This document shows, one piece after another, positions 28,900-41,755 of a stretch of DNA of 64,000 nucleotides. This stretch comes from Baylisascaris procyonis (taxonomy: Eukaryota; Nematoda; Chromadorea; Rhabditida; Ascarididae), in contig JAZARR010000172.1 of the NCBI GenBank assembly GCA_037389465.1, forward strand, positions 3,077,501-3,141,500. The letters run 5' to 3'. The position numbers were made by a program, and so were the translations under genes. Position 1 is the stretch's first letter. The number at the start of each line of letters is the position of its first letter. The notes beneath the pieces were generated by a model. The model saw only the letters and a program-made list of their open reading frames with translations, did not search any database and was not told the DNA's origin.

Positions 28900-30318
28900 A
28901 TGTGGTTGATTGTATTCATATCGTTAATTTTTCTCATCTACGGAGTAACAATAAGGACAAATGCTAAACAGTATGCGATCGAATACTATGATGCGAATAA
29001 GAAATTTAATTCAAGATTATTACAAGTAGGGCTATGTCGCATCTATACAAAGGAATGCATTGAGGTAATTTTCTTTTTTTTTTTTTGATTTTATTATTGA
29101 AATAATTATTAATTCGAATCAGATATTGATTAGATTTATTTGAAATATTGAATTAGAAAATTATAAGGAATATAATATAATAATGAAGTAATAAAAAATA
29201 ATAAATGAATAATTATGGAATAAAATTAAACTAAAAAAACAAAATTTAGAGCATTGAGTTATTTCGTTCAATTTATAATTTTTTTTTGGTATAAACAAAT
29301 TGATGATATATTATAAATGCTATCATTATTCGGTAATTAGAACAATATTAGTCTCAAATAAAAAAAAACGACTCCTAACTTTCCGGTTGATTCATCGTTG
29401 ATCCCATCGTTTTATCAATTCTTCAAATATTTCTTGAAATTAAATAATATTTTAATTGTTAGTTTGGTGAGATTGAAAAATTTTTTTTTTTTGAAATTTT
29501 AAACAAAATATGTGAAATAAATGATTTATCGAATAAGGTTAAGTTTAGAGAAATATTAAATGATATTGCAAGCTTGAAGATGCATTTTTCTATTGAAAAC
29601 TATTTTATTATTTCTTATTAAACCAATATTTTAATATGAACAAAATCCATTCCCTTCTCCTCTTTGCCTTCCCTCCGCTTCCACCCTTGAAAAAAAATTA
29701 GAAGAATTATTGAATCTTTTTTGTATCACTTCGTTTATATTCCGATTTACTTATGGTGTAAATTTACGTAAGAACATCGTAATTTTTTTATGTGCAATAG
29801 GCGGTGTAAAATTCAACTGTATTGATAAAGAATATGAATTTTTTTGAAAAAAAAAATAATAAAGAATTTTATTATTTTTTCAAAAAATTTCTTAGAATAA
29901 AAATGAATTTCTTTTTTTTTTTAAGGAAAATCATGAAAAATCAATAATAAAGAAAAAAACCTCTAGTAAATATTACAGAGAAATTTTATTGCAAAAAAAT
30001 ATTTGCATATGAGTAAAAAAAAAAAAAAAACCTCTAATAAATATTCATTATCTCATCATATTAATGTTGTAATAATATTGGCTAACTGAAAATATATCAC
30101 TTAAAAAAAAAAGAGGGAAATTATTTAAATTAATGAAATATGAAAATTTGCTAATATTTTATTTCTAGTATCGTAAATGTTATCCAAAATGTTCACTACC
30201 AACGAATAGAAAAGGTGAACGATATAATCCATGTCGAACATTCGTCGAGCCATGTTTTGGTATACCTCTAAACGAATATTATAAAATTAAACATTTCACC
30301 GATGATAGTGATTTCTAA
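28900..30318 (+). CDS. Small secreted six-cysteine protein, two exons
   Basis: Exons 28900-29064 and 30169-30318 join in phase 0 (gag/gtaatt and tttctag/tatcg) to give 104 residues. The first 22 or so residues form a classical signal peptide (MWLIVFISLIFLIYGVTIRT). The mature part has exactly six cysteines with the pattern C-x6-C-x5-C-x3-C-x13-C-x6-C, split two in exon 1 and four in exon 2, which predicts three disulfides. Short basic stretches are present. I do not recognise the family: the spacing does not match ShK, Kunitz or EGF. AATAAA follows at 30372, 54 nt after the stop, which supports the 3' end. It is divergent to the kelch gene. Function unknown. Confidence 0.75.
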
Positions 30319-30371
30319 GAGAATTAAACGGTGATATTATCATATTATATTGTTTTTTTTATTTTCATTCA

Positions 30372-30377
30372 AATAAA
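30372..30377 (+). terminator. AATAAA polyadenylation signal of the secreted-protein gene
   Basis: Canonical hexamer 54 nt downstream of the stop codon at 30318. Confidence 0.6.
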
Positions 30378-30867
30378 ATAATATGAATGATTATTTTGAT
30401 ATTTTATTAATATTATTTAATGAAAAACATTATTCCAATAGAGAAATAAAAAAAGGCGGAAAATTGTGGAATGATTTTCAAAAATAAAATGTGTATATTT
30501 CAATAGTCGCTCAATAAATTTTAGCACTCAATTTGTTTGTGTTGCAGATAAGGTTTTGCGAGATAAAAGCTGATAGACGACAATGGCTTCTAAAGATGAT
30601 GAGCAATTCAAAATAAAAATCTAATTTGCCTGGACTTGCGCTAGACTATAGAGTGAATAAAGTCAAATTAAGCCAAATTTCTTCAAAAAAATTTTCCAGT
30701 GATGAATCTACGAGTTTTCCAAAAAATTTAGAATTTCATAGGTGACAAATTTTAAACGAATTGGGAGAAATCGTTATCTTTTACAAGCGGTGGGACGATT
30801 GAAAATAAATTTCCTTTGAGAAAAAAAAAATCTAGAAAGTTGCATAGAAACTTTCCTATGTTGCAGC

Positions 30868-31108
30868 AGCTCCTGTATTGTTTTTAAAAGAACGAATGAC
30901 GTTGCTATGGGATTATTTTGACTGCTCAGATAAATATCCTTTTATATTGACCGAATTGGATGCATTTAGTTTTCGTAAAATTCTTTGCGATATGCAAATT
31001 TGTTTCTTAACAATAAGACGTAAGCATAAAACATTAAGCGGATATGCAAATTCGGAAAAATCACACAAAAAAACGAAACCTCATGTTGCCCACATCTTCA
31101 ATAAATAA
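30868..31108 (+). CDS. Possible terminal exon or small gene, unrecognised
   Basis: An open frame of about 80 codons follows a splice-acceptor-like ttgcag and ends at the TAA at 31106, with AATAAATAAA overlapping the stop as a potential poly(A) signal. The product is basic at its end (KSHKKTKPHVAHIFNK) and has two cysteines; no domain is recognised. No convincing upstream exon was found; a short ATG frame at 30583 stops after 13 codons without a usable donor. It could be a chance ORF. Confidence 0.2.
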
Positions 31109-31669
31109 ACATAGAAAAAGAGAGCGCACGATTTTTTTTTTTTTTTTTTTTACAGTGATGGAATGTATAGAATAACATAACATATAAGATATCAAAAAAT
31201 TTTTCACATCGTAATAAGAATTTTATTTAACTCTATACATGAAAGCATCGAAAAAAAAAAGAAATATAGGAGGAACCCATTTATACAGCTGCAAGCTTCA
31301 TAAATTCCATGAGATGTGCTATTAGCACATTCTTCACAATAAACAAAAATAAATCATTTCAATACAGCTTAATTTAAATAAACTTTCGTCTTTCTAATTT
31401 ATTATTCCACGAATATTTTCCGTAAAACTTTTTTCCGATTTCCAAATCCTCAAAGAATCCTTAAATACTTCTTAAAGAATTTCAAAAAATTATCCCTCAG
31501 AATTTCTAAAGGATTCTTTTCGAGTGGATTAACGTTTGTAGATTTCGATTCCCAACTAGAAAATGTATACGAGGTGAAGCGATTATTTTTAAATATGCTT
31601 GTTTATAATAGTACAGTGTGAAATGAGATCTCTTAAATATATGATATAGATGCACAGTTCTTATATGCA

Positions 31670-34600
31670 TTATTTTATTGCTAAGCAATGACAAAGCTTC
31701 TTGAGCAACGGATTGACGACACAATGTGAGGTATTCCCATACCTGAAAGTTGAAAAGAAAAACTTGAAGAAACTATGGTGTTGCAATAATAAATAAAAGC
31801 AAGTGGATCCTTTTATATGTAGTGAAACGATGATTAAACCATGACAACGATTCACCATCCTATGGTATAATTAGGTGGTAATAAGGTGGCTTTGGTAGCC
31901 ATTGGGACAACTGACTAAGTTGCGCGACAGTTAACAGATGCTCTGTGGGCGATGTGGGTGGTCTGTCAGCACTCCTAGGCCGCATGTGCGGAGCGACATG
32001 CCACCAACTGTCCCACAACACAATCGTACTAAAATATCGATGCTGGATTTATCTTCTACTTGAACCATTACATTGTTGTTGCTGCCTTTACTCCTGTATC
32101 CGTTCTAGTAAACACCTCGCAGGTATTTCTTCTATCTTTTAAGGAATATGAGCATCAAAAGAGACCGGTAAAATAGCCGTTCAATAATCGCGTTAAATTC
32201 CAGGTCAATGAATTGCTAAAATGAACGTGCGAACATAAAAACTCAAGTGATACATCCTAACTGAGTGCTGGCGAAGATTTTTTAATTTGAGAAAAATATC
32301 AGCTCAAATAATCAATGTCGGTAGGTTATTTCAAATATTTTAGTTCAGCCGGATAAGTCGGTGAGAACTTAAAACACCTCTATCACTGCTGATATGATAG
32401 TCCAAAAATAAACAAATTATCGCTCAACTATATAAAATAGAGAATGAATAAAATAAAACAGAACACGCTTGCAAAATTTTATACAATGTTATATTACAAG
32501 TAAAAGAAACTTACCTGTTATTCCTTTCAATTTCACCGGTAACCTTCCATATGTTATTAATGAGATCTTTTACGACTACACCCTCAATAAGTGCATTGCT
32601 TGGCGATTTTGTATGTATAACCACTCGATAGCTAAAATTATACATCATATCAGTTGACAATTAGTAACTATAATATGGTATTCAATAACTATTAGAGAAA
32701 TGATGCTTACTAATAAAACTTTCAGGCATACATTTTTTTTTTTTTTTGAGGAAGTGGAAATACGCAATTCTAAAATGATTAAGGAGTTCGAGAATTAAAT
32801 TAGCTAAAATAATAAACTTAAAATAAAATGACCGAGACGGGAGAAATGGATTGTATGATACTCAATTTAAGCTAATTAGATGACCACTTAAGAAATGTAT
32901 GTCCATTTGTCGATTGATTTTGCGTTGTTAAATTCAATTTTGATAATTTTTTTTAAAATTTTTAGTTTTAATTACTAGGTTTTGATGTATGCATGATGAA
33001 AATAAATGCAATAACCTAATTTCCATTCCTTTAGAAGGAAGTTTTCCACCGACTTGTGGATCTATAACAAGTTCCACTGGTGGGATACGTAATGAAGCGT
33101 ATTCAATTTTTTCAAGAACAAGTTCTGAACATATAAAACCATCCTGAAAGAAAAACAATATGAAAATATGAAGTGAAAATAGAAAAAAAAAATTTCTTCT
33201 TCTATGTAAACTAAACAAATACTTTCATAAGTTTTTTGATTTTCCATATTGTAGAGTTGCAGAATGAAATTATATCCCTCTTTAGTTTGGGTCATATCTC
33301 AAAAATAAGATTTATATATATACCTTTCAGTCGTTGAACGGTCTAACTATAAGAGCACGAAACTCTTCAAAATTCGAAAAAACCTTTATTGAAAAAGGTC
33401 GAAAAATTCGAAAAAAATCGGAAAATCGAAGAAAAATTTTGAAAAAAAAAAACAACCTTTATGTTACCATCATCCATCTTTCCATATGATTGTTGGATCA
33501 GATTGTTAACGTAATTTACAAGTTCCCTAGCGGCTTCATCGGCTTGTTCCACATTAATTTGCATTTCATTAAAGCATGGACAATAATCTTCAGGAATATT
33601 CGCCGTAAAACATTGACGCATTTCAGGAGTTGACATGAGAAGATTATAGGCTCGTCGTGGAGATTCTTCTCGCATATTTACATGGGAGAAATTTCCCTAC
33701 AAATATATTTTCATCAAAAAATTTGCTAAGATTAATTTAGTGATAAATAAAGTTGGTTAATTGAAATGATTCGTATAAATTCAATTCTATGAATTTTAAT
33801 CAAGGTTATCTTATCGGCTATATGTAAATAAAAAAATAGATTGTATTTCTGGCCGGATTCCAAATTTGGAACCAAAAGACAACGATATTTCACTTGCAAA
33901 CAATGATATTATATAAGAAAATGATGATGACCCGAATGTTGTAAAATATTTTTTCAGTTTTTTGTGGGGAAAAATCCGTCACTTTAAATTCAACTGGATA
34001 AAGTTTTTCGGATTCAAACTTCCGGTCAAGTTCCAAATTTTGTTAAAACTTAAAAAAATATCAAACTATTGCTTCTTGTCCCAGCTTAACATAGCCTTAA
34101 CTAGCCATCTAGATTCTTTCCATTTCCGAGAAATTTTCGTCTTTTTTGCCAACCGTAAGCTTCGACATTTCTTCGAAAATCCGATATGCTTTTTCGCACA
34201 TAATGCATATTTTAGATGGAATTTTGCGGAAACTTTTCACTTATTGTGCGAATAACTTTCTAATTTTTATTTAATTTTCCTATATATAATATTTCATCAA
34301 TGTTGAATATTACATTAAATCTATCATTTGAAGTAATTATTTTTATTCTATGATTTTATAGAATCTTAAAAATCACTTACGACTGCAATATTGAGTAATG
34401 TAGTATGAAAATCGAATTGTGTAGTCATTTTTTTCGAATTTACATAGAGCGCTTTCAATGTATGTGGATATTTTTTAATGAATTCTTTGGGTAATAGTAT
34501 CGATGCGAATGGTAATCTTGCCTCTAATCTTCCAACAATCTGCAAATCTTTTTTTCAGTACTCATTTGAAAGTTCTTAGTTTAAGATATTCAAAAAAAAG

Positions 34601-37600
34601 TTTTTTTTTTGCCAAGCAGAAATAATTTTTAACGCTTCAAAGCATCATAAAATTATCTCATAAAGGTTAACTGAGCAACGACGCTGGTAGCAATAAAACT
34701 TCCGGTAATTGTTTTATTCTTTTCTATGCAATATATGTTAAATAAATAAATAAATAAAAATATTTTCCAAAGGAAACAAAAAAAGTTTATCTAATTATCT
34801 AAAATTTTTTTGTTGATCCCTATCTCCTCATATTGATTTATCGTATATACAGTTGCAGAAACTACTGCTGTAATTAAACTGTTGAAATAATTCAAATTTT
34901 TTAAGCTCTCATATGGCTGTTATTCGCTAAAACGTCCAAAAAAAAAGAAATCTTTTTTCTTTATTTTTAAAAAATATCGTACTCTTATATAAACTCAGGT
35001 TTTATATATTTACCCATTTTTCTAACTAAGGTTTGATAAAATTTTTCAATAAAAATCCAACTCTTTCCCATAATATTTTATTAGATCGTAATTTTCACTT
35101 ATCAACCTCTGACGTCTTCTTTTTCAATAAATTCAACAAAAATAGGGGATATTATACGTATAACTTTTCAAATTTATATAAAACTGTAAATATTATCGAT
35201 AAAAATATTATTGTATATAAATATTATAAATATTATTGACTGCAAAATAATACAAATTAAAAATCTATAAACGCATAGTTCATATAAATAGAAAAAAAAA
35301 ATCACCGTTTCTCTGATCGCATCATATCTATGACCATGATCACTAAACACAATAACTATTGTATTGTTGAAATGCGCTTCGTTATCGACAAAAAACTTTT
35401 CATAGTCCTCATCGGCAATGTTTATAGCATTCAAATAGTCATGACTTAAATCTTGTGTCCAATAAAATGCGAATGATCGAATACCATCGTATTTGCTTAG
35501 AAATCTTAAAATAATTTAGAAGTTGGCGGTTTATAAACCGAATATTACGGTTAAGTTGCCAAACTCTAACATAGTCGAAATCTAGTTCATTTGTTACTGT
35601 CTACAGTTTCATATCTATACCGAAAGTTACAGAATATGCTTGACTCAATTACACAACATTGGTATATTAACCGATGAAAGGTATACTAACCAAATATCGG
35701 TATATCAGTCGATGATTTGATATTTTTCATTTTCTACACATATACAGTAGCGAAATGGTGGTCTTTTAGTGTTAGACTAGCTCAAAATACGAGATACCAT
35801 TGAGAACAGTATATTAATCGAGACCACCAATTCACCGGCCTGCCTGCACCTAACGTCCCACCCTACCTGTTGCTATGAACAATACCTGAAGCATAACAAA
35901 CTCTGATAAGCGCAGAAATACATGAGACGTTTTGAGATGCATGAAAGCATTCATATTGAAGAGCTCGAGCTCAACATTCGACTAGCATTTTCATGCTCAA
36001 CGATATAAGCGCATGATCTTTCAAAATTTAATCACTATTAAGAAAATAAAAAAAAGAGAACGAGAAGTGGACCAACCCATTCAGATAATTCAATTGTAGA
36101 TTATGAGCTGGAATTTCATTATAGCAGCCGGGTGTACTACGTCTAAACAGAAAATTCCAATAGGTTGCCAACCAATAAGGCCTAAAAATTAGCATGACCT
36201 CAGGAGAATCGAGTAAAAATGAACGCAAGTTAGAAAACAATAACATCACAAAAGTTTTGTAATATCAATTTTTGATAAGCGTAATAAATTCAAAACAATA
36301 GCAAACTTTTCTTTGGCAAGGATAATAAAAGATTCATAACAATATACGAAACAATTTCCCTCTTATCAATGATAAGTTCACCATTTTAGAACTTAATAAT
36401 AGCTGATAATCGAAAATATAAACTACACTGTGAGTGATATTTGCGTACTTTTATCTTCGTAATTCAAGTGAAAGGATATACGCATAAAATTAATGCAATT
36501 GGTTCGATAACCATTGAAAAATTAGTGACCATTATTCCAGAATTTGTGGGAATATTTCAGAATTCCTTAAAGTTTCAAATGGCCTTCGTTGAAAAGGATT
36601 CATAAACAATGAGATATGAAATATGTCAGTAAATCATTATCACTCTCAACATAACAATATCTTTTCAACATTTTTTACTTGAAAATGAACATTGAGAAAT
36701 TCACAGAAAAATTTGGAGGTTTCTTGTGAAGTTTATTTTGGAATTGAAACGATAAAAAGATGCCTGAAACTGTGGTTACTTCAAGGCACCTAAAATACGA
36801 AAAAAAAATCACCTAAAATAATGATCCGTTGGTGGATATTTGAATCCGCATAACCAACCAAAATAGTTGAAAGTACCAATATCGGGGCGATCCTCGGCAA
36901 ATAATGTTACATAGCCTTCATCAGAAAAAATTTTCCACACAAAAGGCCAATCATCGAAATAAATATTCCACTCATCTGTAAGCTCATTCTTGAATTCCTG
37001 AAAGAATGAACAAGTGAATTATTTATTAAGTTATATTGATTTCAATTATTCATCATTTCATTCAATTTTCTTTATATTACTTATTTAACTATTAAAAGTG
37101 ATCTGTTGATTCACATAATCAAAGATAGATGGAGATGCTATGGGTGTACTCGAATCTTTAATATTGTTGCATGATATGCTTAAAACTTATGCTGTAAGCA
37201 TCAGAAATATTTTACTGTGAAGCGCAGTGAGATAAAAGCCTTACCTGCTAAACCAATTCACTTGCTTATTAAACTAAATGAATCAAGCACCTACCTTATA
37301 TTCAGAGGGAGTAACTAGTTTTTTATCTCATATGATAATAACGGCTAGATGTGGAATATAACGCATAAAAGAACGATAGATTTAGGAAAATGCTTCTGGT
37401 TCAGGTTGCCGGACCAAAATTTTTGCAAGTGGGCCTTAAAACATCCAACTGTTCAACTTCACACCTGAAGATTATCTAGAATTGATACAACTCTAATATC
37501 TACAGCTTATAACATTTACAAATGGTTTCTGTTAAAGAAAATAGATTCAGAGAGAAGTTACCCGTGTTCCGGAACTTCGTTTCCCGGTAAGAACTGCACC

Positions 37601-39671
37601 TAAATTAACGAATGTATTATCGCCAACTTTCACATGTCCTTGCAAATCAACGAATCCCATCTTTTGTAGTTGTGCATATGTCTTTGGAAGTGTACGTATG
37701 AAATTACTACGAGACATCGAATCAACACCAAACATTAGTACTGAAGGACGATCAATCGATGACACTTGAAATGCTCTGAAATTTTTTGCTCACTTTATCG
37801 ACTTTAAAAGATTCAAACTATTCCAAGATTCTGTTTATTACTAACACCAGGTTGAAGGAAATTACTGATCGATCGAGGGATCTAAAGTTCTCAGTGCTCT
37901 ACTTTTTACAGATCTCCACCGAAATAGGTACAAGAAAAAGTTTATCACATTATCACATTCCACCTATCACATCAGCGATAAGATTATATTCCTTGTTGAT
38001 CATATATGTGTGAAATATGGCTTGTAGGTGATTTAGATTGATACCTATCCCCGTTCACTAAACGTTCATATTTTCACAGTCAATATACTGCATACTTTAT
38101 TCACCGAGTAATGACTATGATCAACGCCATCGATGAGGATGAGAAAAGGGAGGAGGGAGGGGGAGATGCGATTTAAAGCAACTTGCTTGTTTAAAATCGA
38201 AACCAGTTTAGGGCCAAAACCTGAAACCCACTCTATTATGTTAGCTCCTTATTCAATAGTTCGTATCATTAAAAAAAATCCCGCATTTTTAGAGCATTAA
38301 GTATGAACATAAACCCATCATAAAAGGTCGAAAAATTTCTAGCAATGCATATAGTGATTCTTTACTGCCGATAATGGTATAATGAAAAAAATAAATCTAA
38401 ATCTAAATCTAAATAAATCTTTAAAAAAAGAGAGAATATGAATGAAAAGAAGGACCGGGCAAAGCTTCTAAAAGCTGGCTGCATACCTATAACCTATTAG
38501 TCATTTTGTATGCTCTTTTAAAATATTCTTTATTCATTTCTAATTTTTTATTGACTATTAAGAAATCAAGTAAATAAAATTGAATATCGAAAATTTTAAA
38601 TTACCTTTTTGTTCGAATCGAAATATTCTTTTTGATAATTTGATTCCAATGATATTTGTAAACTTTCGATGGTATAAATCCATTACTATAACATTCCACC
38701 TAAAATACAATTATTATTCTAAAATGATTTTACACTAAATGATAATTATGACCTCTTAGAAAACCATATAAAATATGCGTAACGGAGTGCTAATGAACTG
38801 GTATTGTAAAATTTTATAAGCATCGAAACGTAGACGTAATATTCGCCAAATATATCGATATCGCTAAAGTGTTCCGGAAATTTTTTTCGACCGGAAAGCG
38901 ACCAGCAGCTTGTTTGATAATTTTGGGCAGCTATAATTCTCAGCGCTATGATATGATTGATGCAATATGCATATATGCCACCAATTCTATACTGAGACTT
39001 ACGGCTAGGTATATTAGGTAGCAGTATCATATGCGATACATATCTAACCATAATGAACGCAAATTATTATAAATATCCGCATTACTTTGCTTCTATCTTA
39101 AAGCCAATTTCTTTTTCAATCCTTTCAACGAATTCATCGCAATAGTCGAGTGGTTGTTATGCCATTTCTTCTACTTCGTATGCAGTTAATTGAATCATTA
39201 TTTAGGAAATGATTATCTAAAGACTCCACTAAAATAAGTACCACTAAAATAAATAGTGACGTCATCACCTTTTGATATAAAATGATTATTTAGTTTTCCG
39301 TTAAAAGTTCCATATTACCTGCATGTATAATTAATATTAGAAATTAACATATCACATCTCAAAAATTAGCATATAAAGCACGCTAAATAGTGAAAAAAGA
39401 GACGAAATTAAAAGAAAATTGACTACATATAAAACGATGAGAATTTATTAATCACTTAACTCGACGAATTCTTTTGCGATCCTTAGGCCATCATATGGAA
39501 TATCTATCCAATTGTCATATTTAACATCGAAATCAGAGATCCCCGTGTTGTGTTCAAAGGTTCGACAACGACATTTCAATTTGTTACGATACTCATGCAG
39601 TACCTAAATATAGATATTACTGATGATGCTTCACTACTATTGAGAATAACTTAAATAAATAAATAAATAAA

Positions 39672-39747
<76 letters not shown>

Positions 39748-41747
39748 ATGCATATATACGTACCTCCATTTATACAAAAACGGAGAGAATACCTTCTTTC
39801 TATCTTATTTCAGGTAGTGCATTAATCAAATTTGAGTTTGACAGAAGAGTAGAATAAGGCGACCTTTAATTGTGAACATTGGCATTAATGTAAAATCAAC
39901 TGCACATTTAACATGATGCCTGTGGCAAGATGATCCTTCATGTTACTTTCTTAGATATTCATGAGAGGCACATCTATGTTATAGAGGGGGAATCAGATCT
40001 AATGTAAGGCTGGATGAGAGGAAAAGAGTATTTTTAGTGAACTTCGAGCCGGGTAATTTTCTTCATTGTCGTGAATCAGCGTTTCCGCTCTTAGTGCTAT
40101 CAATGTTCTCATTTATTGAGCGTTGTTAACTTTGCACTTTGTTCCTTTCAGTTATTAACTTACGTATAATATTTTTCTATCTTAGTTAAGACTAATTTTT
40201 TTGCCAATTTTTTCATGCTTGCATTCGTCTACACACCTATATGCTTCCATCGATAGAATGAAGTAATCATCAAAAAAAAAAAAAAATTTTTTTTTTAAAT
40301 GCATAAAAATTAATTGAAAATTTATAAGGCATAGTCTTGGAAAAAAAATTTACATAACCGCAAAAATGCGTCTAACTATAAATCTCAGCTATAGTGAAAT
40401 TTTTATTGCTAAGAAATATTGGCTCTAGTATATGGTTTATCAATGAATTGCCACCATAAGTATATACAATATGAGCAACACAAATTGCCGCAACTGTTAT
40501 AACCACAACAATTTCGATCAGGTGATTTTTTTTTTAAACCATATTTCATATTTCCTTTAGATTATTCATTTTTACCGTTTTCATACTTCATGCTATCTTC
40601 ACGTCAATAAGTTGTAAAAAAAAAAGCCGAAAAAACGACGAATTGAATCGAAACAAACCTTTAGAATACCATCATGAAGAACGGTGACGTCATCTTGAAA
40701 TGATTTGCAACGAAGTGGCGCTGGTTTCTTATAATACTTAATTATCGTTTTGTCCCAAGCGTCGAGACGAGGTACAGTACAATTTGCCGAAGATGAACCA
40801 TATTTTTTTAATATTTGCTAAAAAAAGTTCAATGACCGTTTCTTACAGTAATGAGCGATTGGCTTAAAACAACGCAAAAGCTTGGAGGGGGGAGTGAGGA
40901 TTATGGAGAGAAGAAAAGAGATGGGATTTTTTTGGGAAATCTGGGATGAATGGAGGAGTCTACTGAAGATGAGGATGGGTTTGATGGATCGGAGAGCGGT
41001 AAACATTTTCGTATACATATTACAAAAAAGTTAGCATACTCATTGATGCAATGATAAATATGAGATGAAAAAATTGCTTAATAATAATGATTAATCTGCA
41101 AGGAGTAGGAAGGTTTGAAAAAAATGGAAAAAGATAAATTCAAAGATGAAATTTCCAGAAAAAAAAAGAAATAAAAAATTCTAGCGATAGAAATGGAAAA
41201 TATTCAATGAATATCATTCAGTTTTACACAATCGAATTATAAAAAAAAAACTTTCTGAAATATTATAACTATTCAATTAGAAAAATTAGTCTTATTGAAA
41301 TATTTGTGAAATTTTTTACATCCTATTTGATGAAATGATTATATCAGCGATTTCAAGAATTTCATTTAAATTAACTATAAGCCGAAATATGAAGATGTAT
41401 AATGTTCTCATTCGTTTATTTCTTTTTCTTATCTCTTTATTCGTAATGATCGAATTCTGCTGACTATATCGGGAGCAATCTCAAATAATTTTCTTAAAAA
41501 TTCAATGCTAATCGAAATTTAAAAAAAAACTTTTTATAGATTATCGAAGAAAAAAATAATTCACCTGATAGTGAAGAAATTCTAAAGGAATCTTATTTCC
41601 GATTAAATTTAGCGAACGCAATAAATAATTATTCGCACAAATAAATAGAATAACAATAATTGTAAAAACTATAGCACATCGATTATAATGTGCACAATTG
41701 CGAATTGTAACAGCAATTAATCGTATTGGTCGTCGTCCAATTACCAT
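31670..41747 (-). CDS. DUF229 (sulfatase / alkaline-phosphatase-like) membrane protein, paralogue A, 13 exons
   Basis: Exons, 5' to 3': 41565-41747, 40659-40817, 39466-39603, 38605-38699, 37562-37775, 36813-36997, 36077-36181, 35306-35504, 34381-34539, 33457-33696, 33016-33143, 32515-32631, 31670-31742; about 664 residues. An N-terminal type II anchor (IVFTIIVILFICANNYLL, about residues 26-43) places the rest in the secretory lumen or outside. The DUF229 signature is complete: VLMFGVDSMSR, GDNTF, a WTQDLSHDYLN segment, VIVFSDHGHRYD, GRLEARLPFAS, TQFDFHTTLLN and a C-terminal YGNTSHC...LCHC. By family resemblance these include metal-site residues (Asp, Thr, Asp-His, His); the substrate is unknown. 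Odd: the exon 3 donor must be the weak ttc/gtcgag to stay in frame, because the better ga/gttaag site shifts phase. Same exon plan as the paralogue at 44827-54120. Confidence 0.87.
31870..32010. other. GC-rich segment in the last intron of DUF229 paralogue A
   Basis: A GC-richer patch containing gtgggcgatgtgggtggtct near 31946 and the palindromic-looking gccgcatgtgcggagcg near 31979. No coding or RNA signal is recognised; possibly an old insertion. Confidence 0.3.
35302..35507 (-). other. Exon 8 tract of DUF229 A, nearly identical to paralogue B
   Basis: 206 bp here match 49365-49570 with two differences (Val/Ile codon gtc/atc and a silent aac/aat). Identity starts four bases inside the following intron and ends three bases into the preceding intron; beyond that the introns are unrelated. 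It encodes FLSKYDGIRSFAFYW through the SDHGHR motif. Confidence 0.95.
39674..39748 (+). repeat. Compound AT and AG microsatellite
   Basis: About 44 bp of AT followed by about 30 bp of AG, in the intron between exons 2 and 3 of DUF229 paralogue A. Confidence 0.9.
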
Positions 41748-41752
41748 ATTAT

Positions 41753-41755
41753 CTG
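41753..41755 (-). promoter_or_regulatory. Acceptor 5 nt before the DUF229 A start codon
   Basis: On the minus strand a tttcag is followed by only five bases (ataat) before the ATG at 41747. Such a short leader is typical of spliced-leader trans-splicing and supports the chosen start. Confidence 0.6.

Larger units (their letters stand above)
30319..31669. other. Intergenic stretch with one weak ORF
   Basis: Lies between the secreted-protein gene and the 3' end of the first DUF229 gene. Apart from the doubtful exon at 30868-31108 it is A/T-rich spacer with a 19-base T run near 31132-31150. Confidence 0.6.

Noticed and set aside
38746..39051. 101-codon minus-strand frame
   Set aside because: Lies wholly within the DUF229 A intron between exons 3 and 4; no homologous segment in paralogue B and no family motif.
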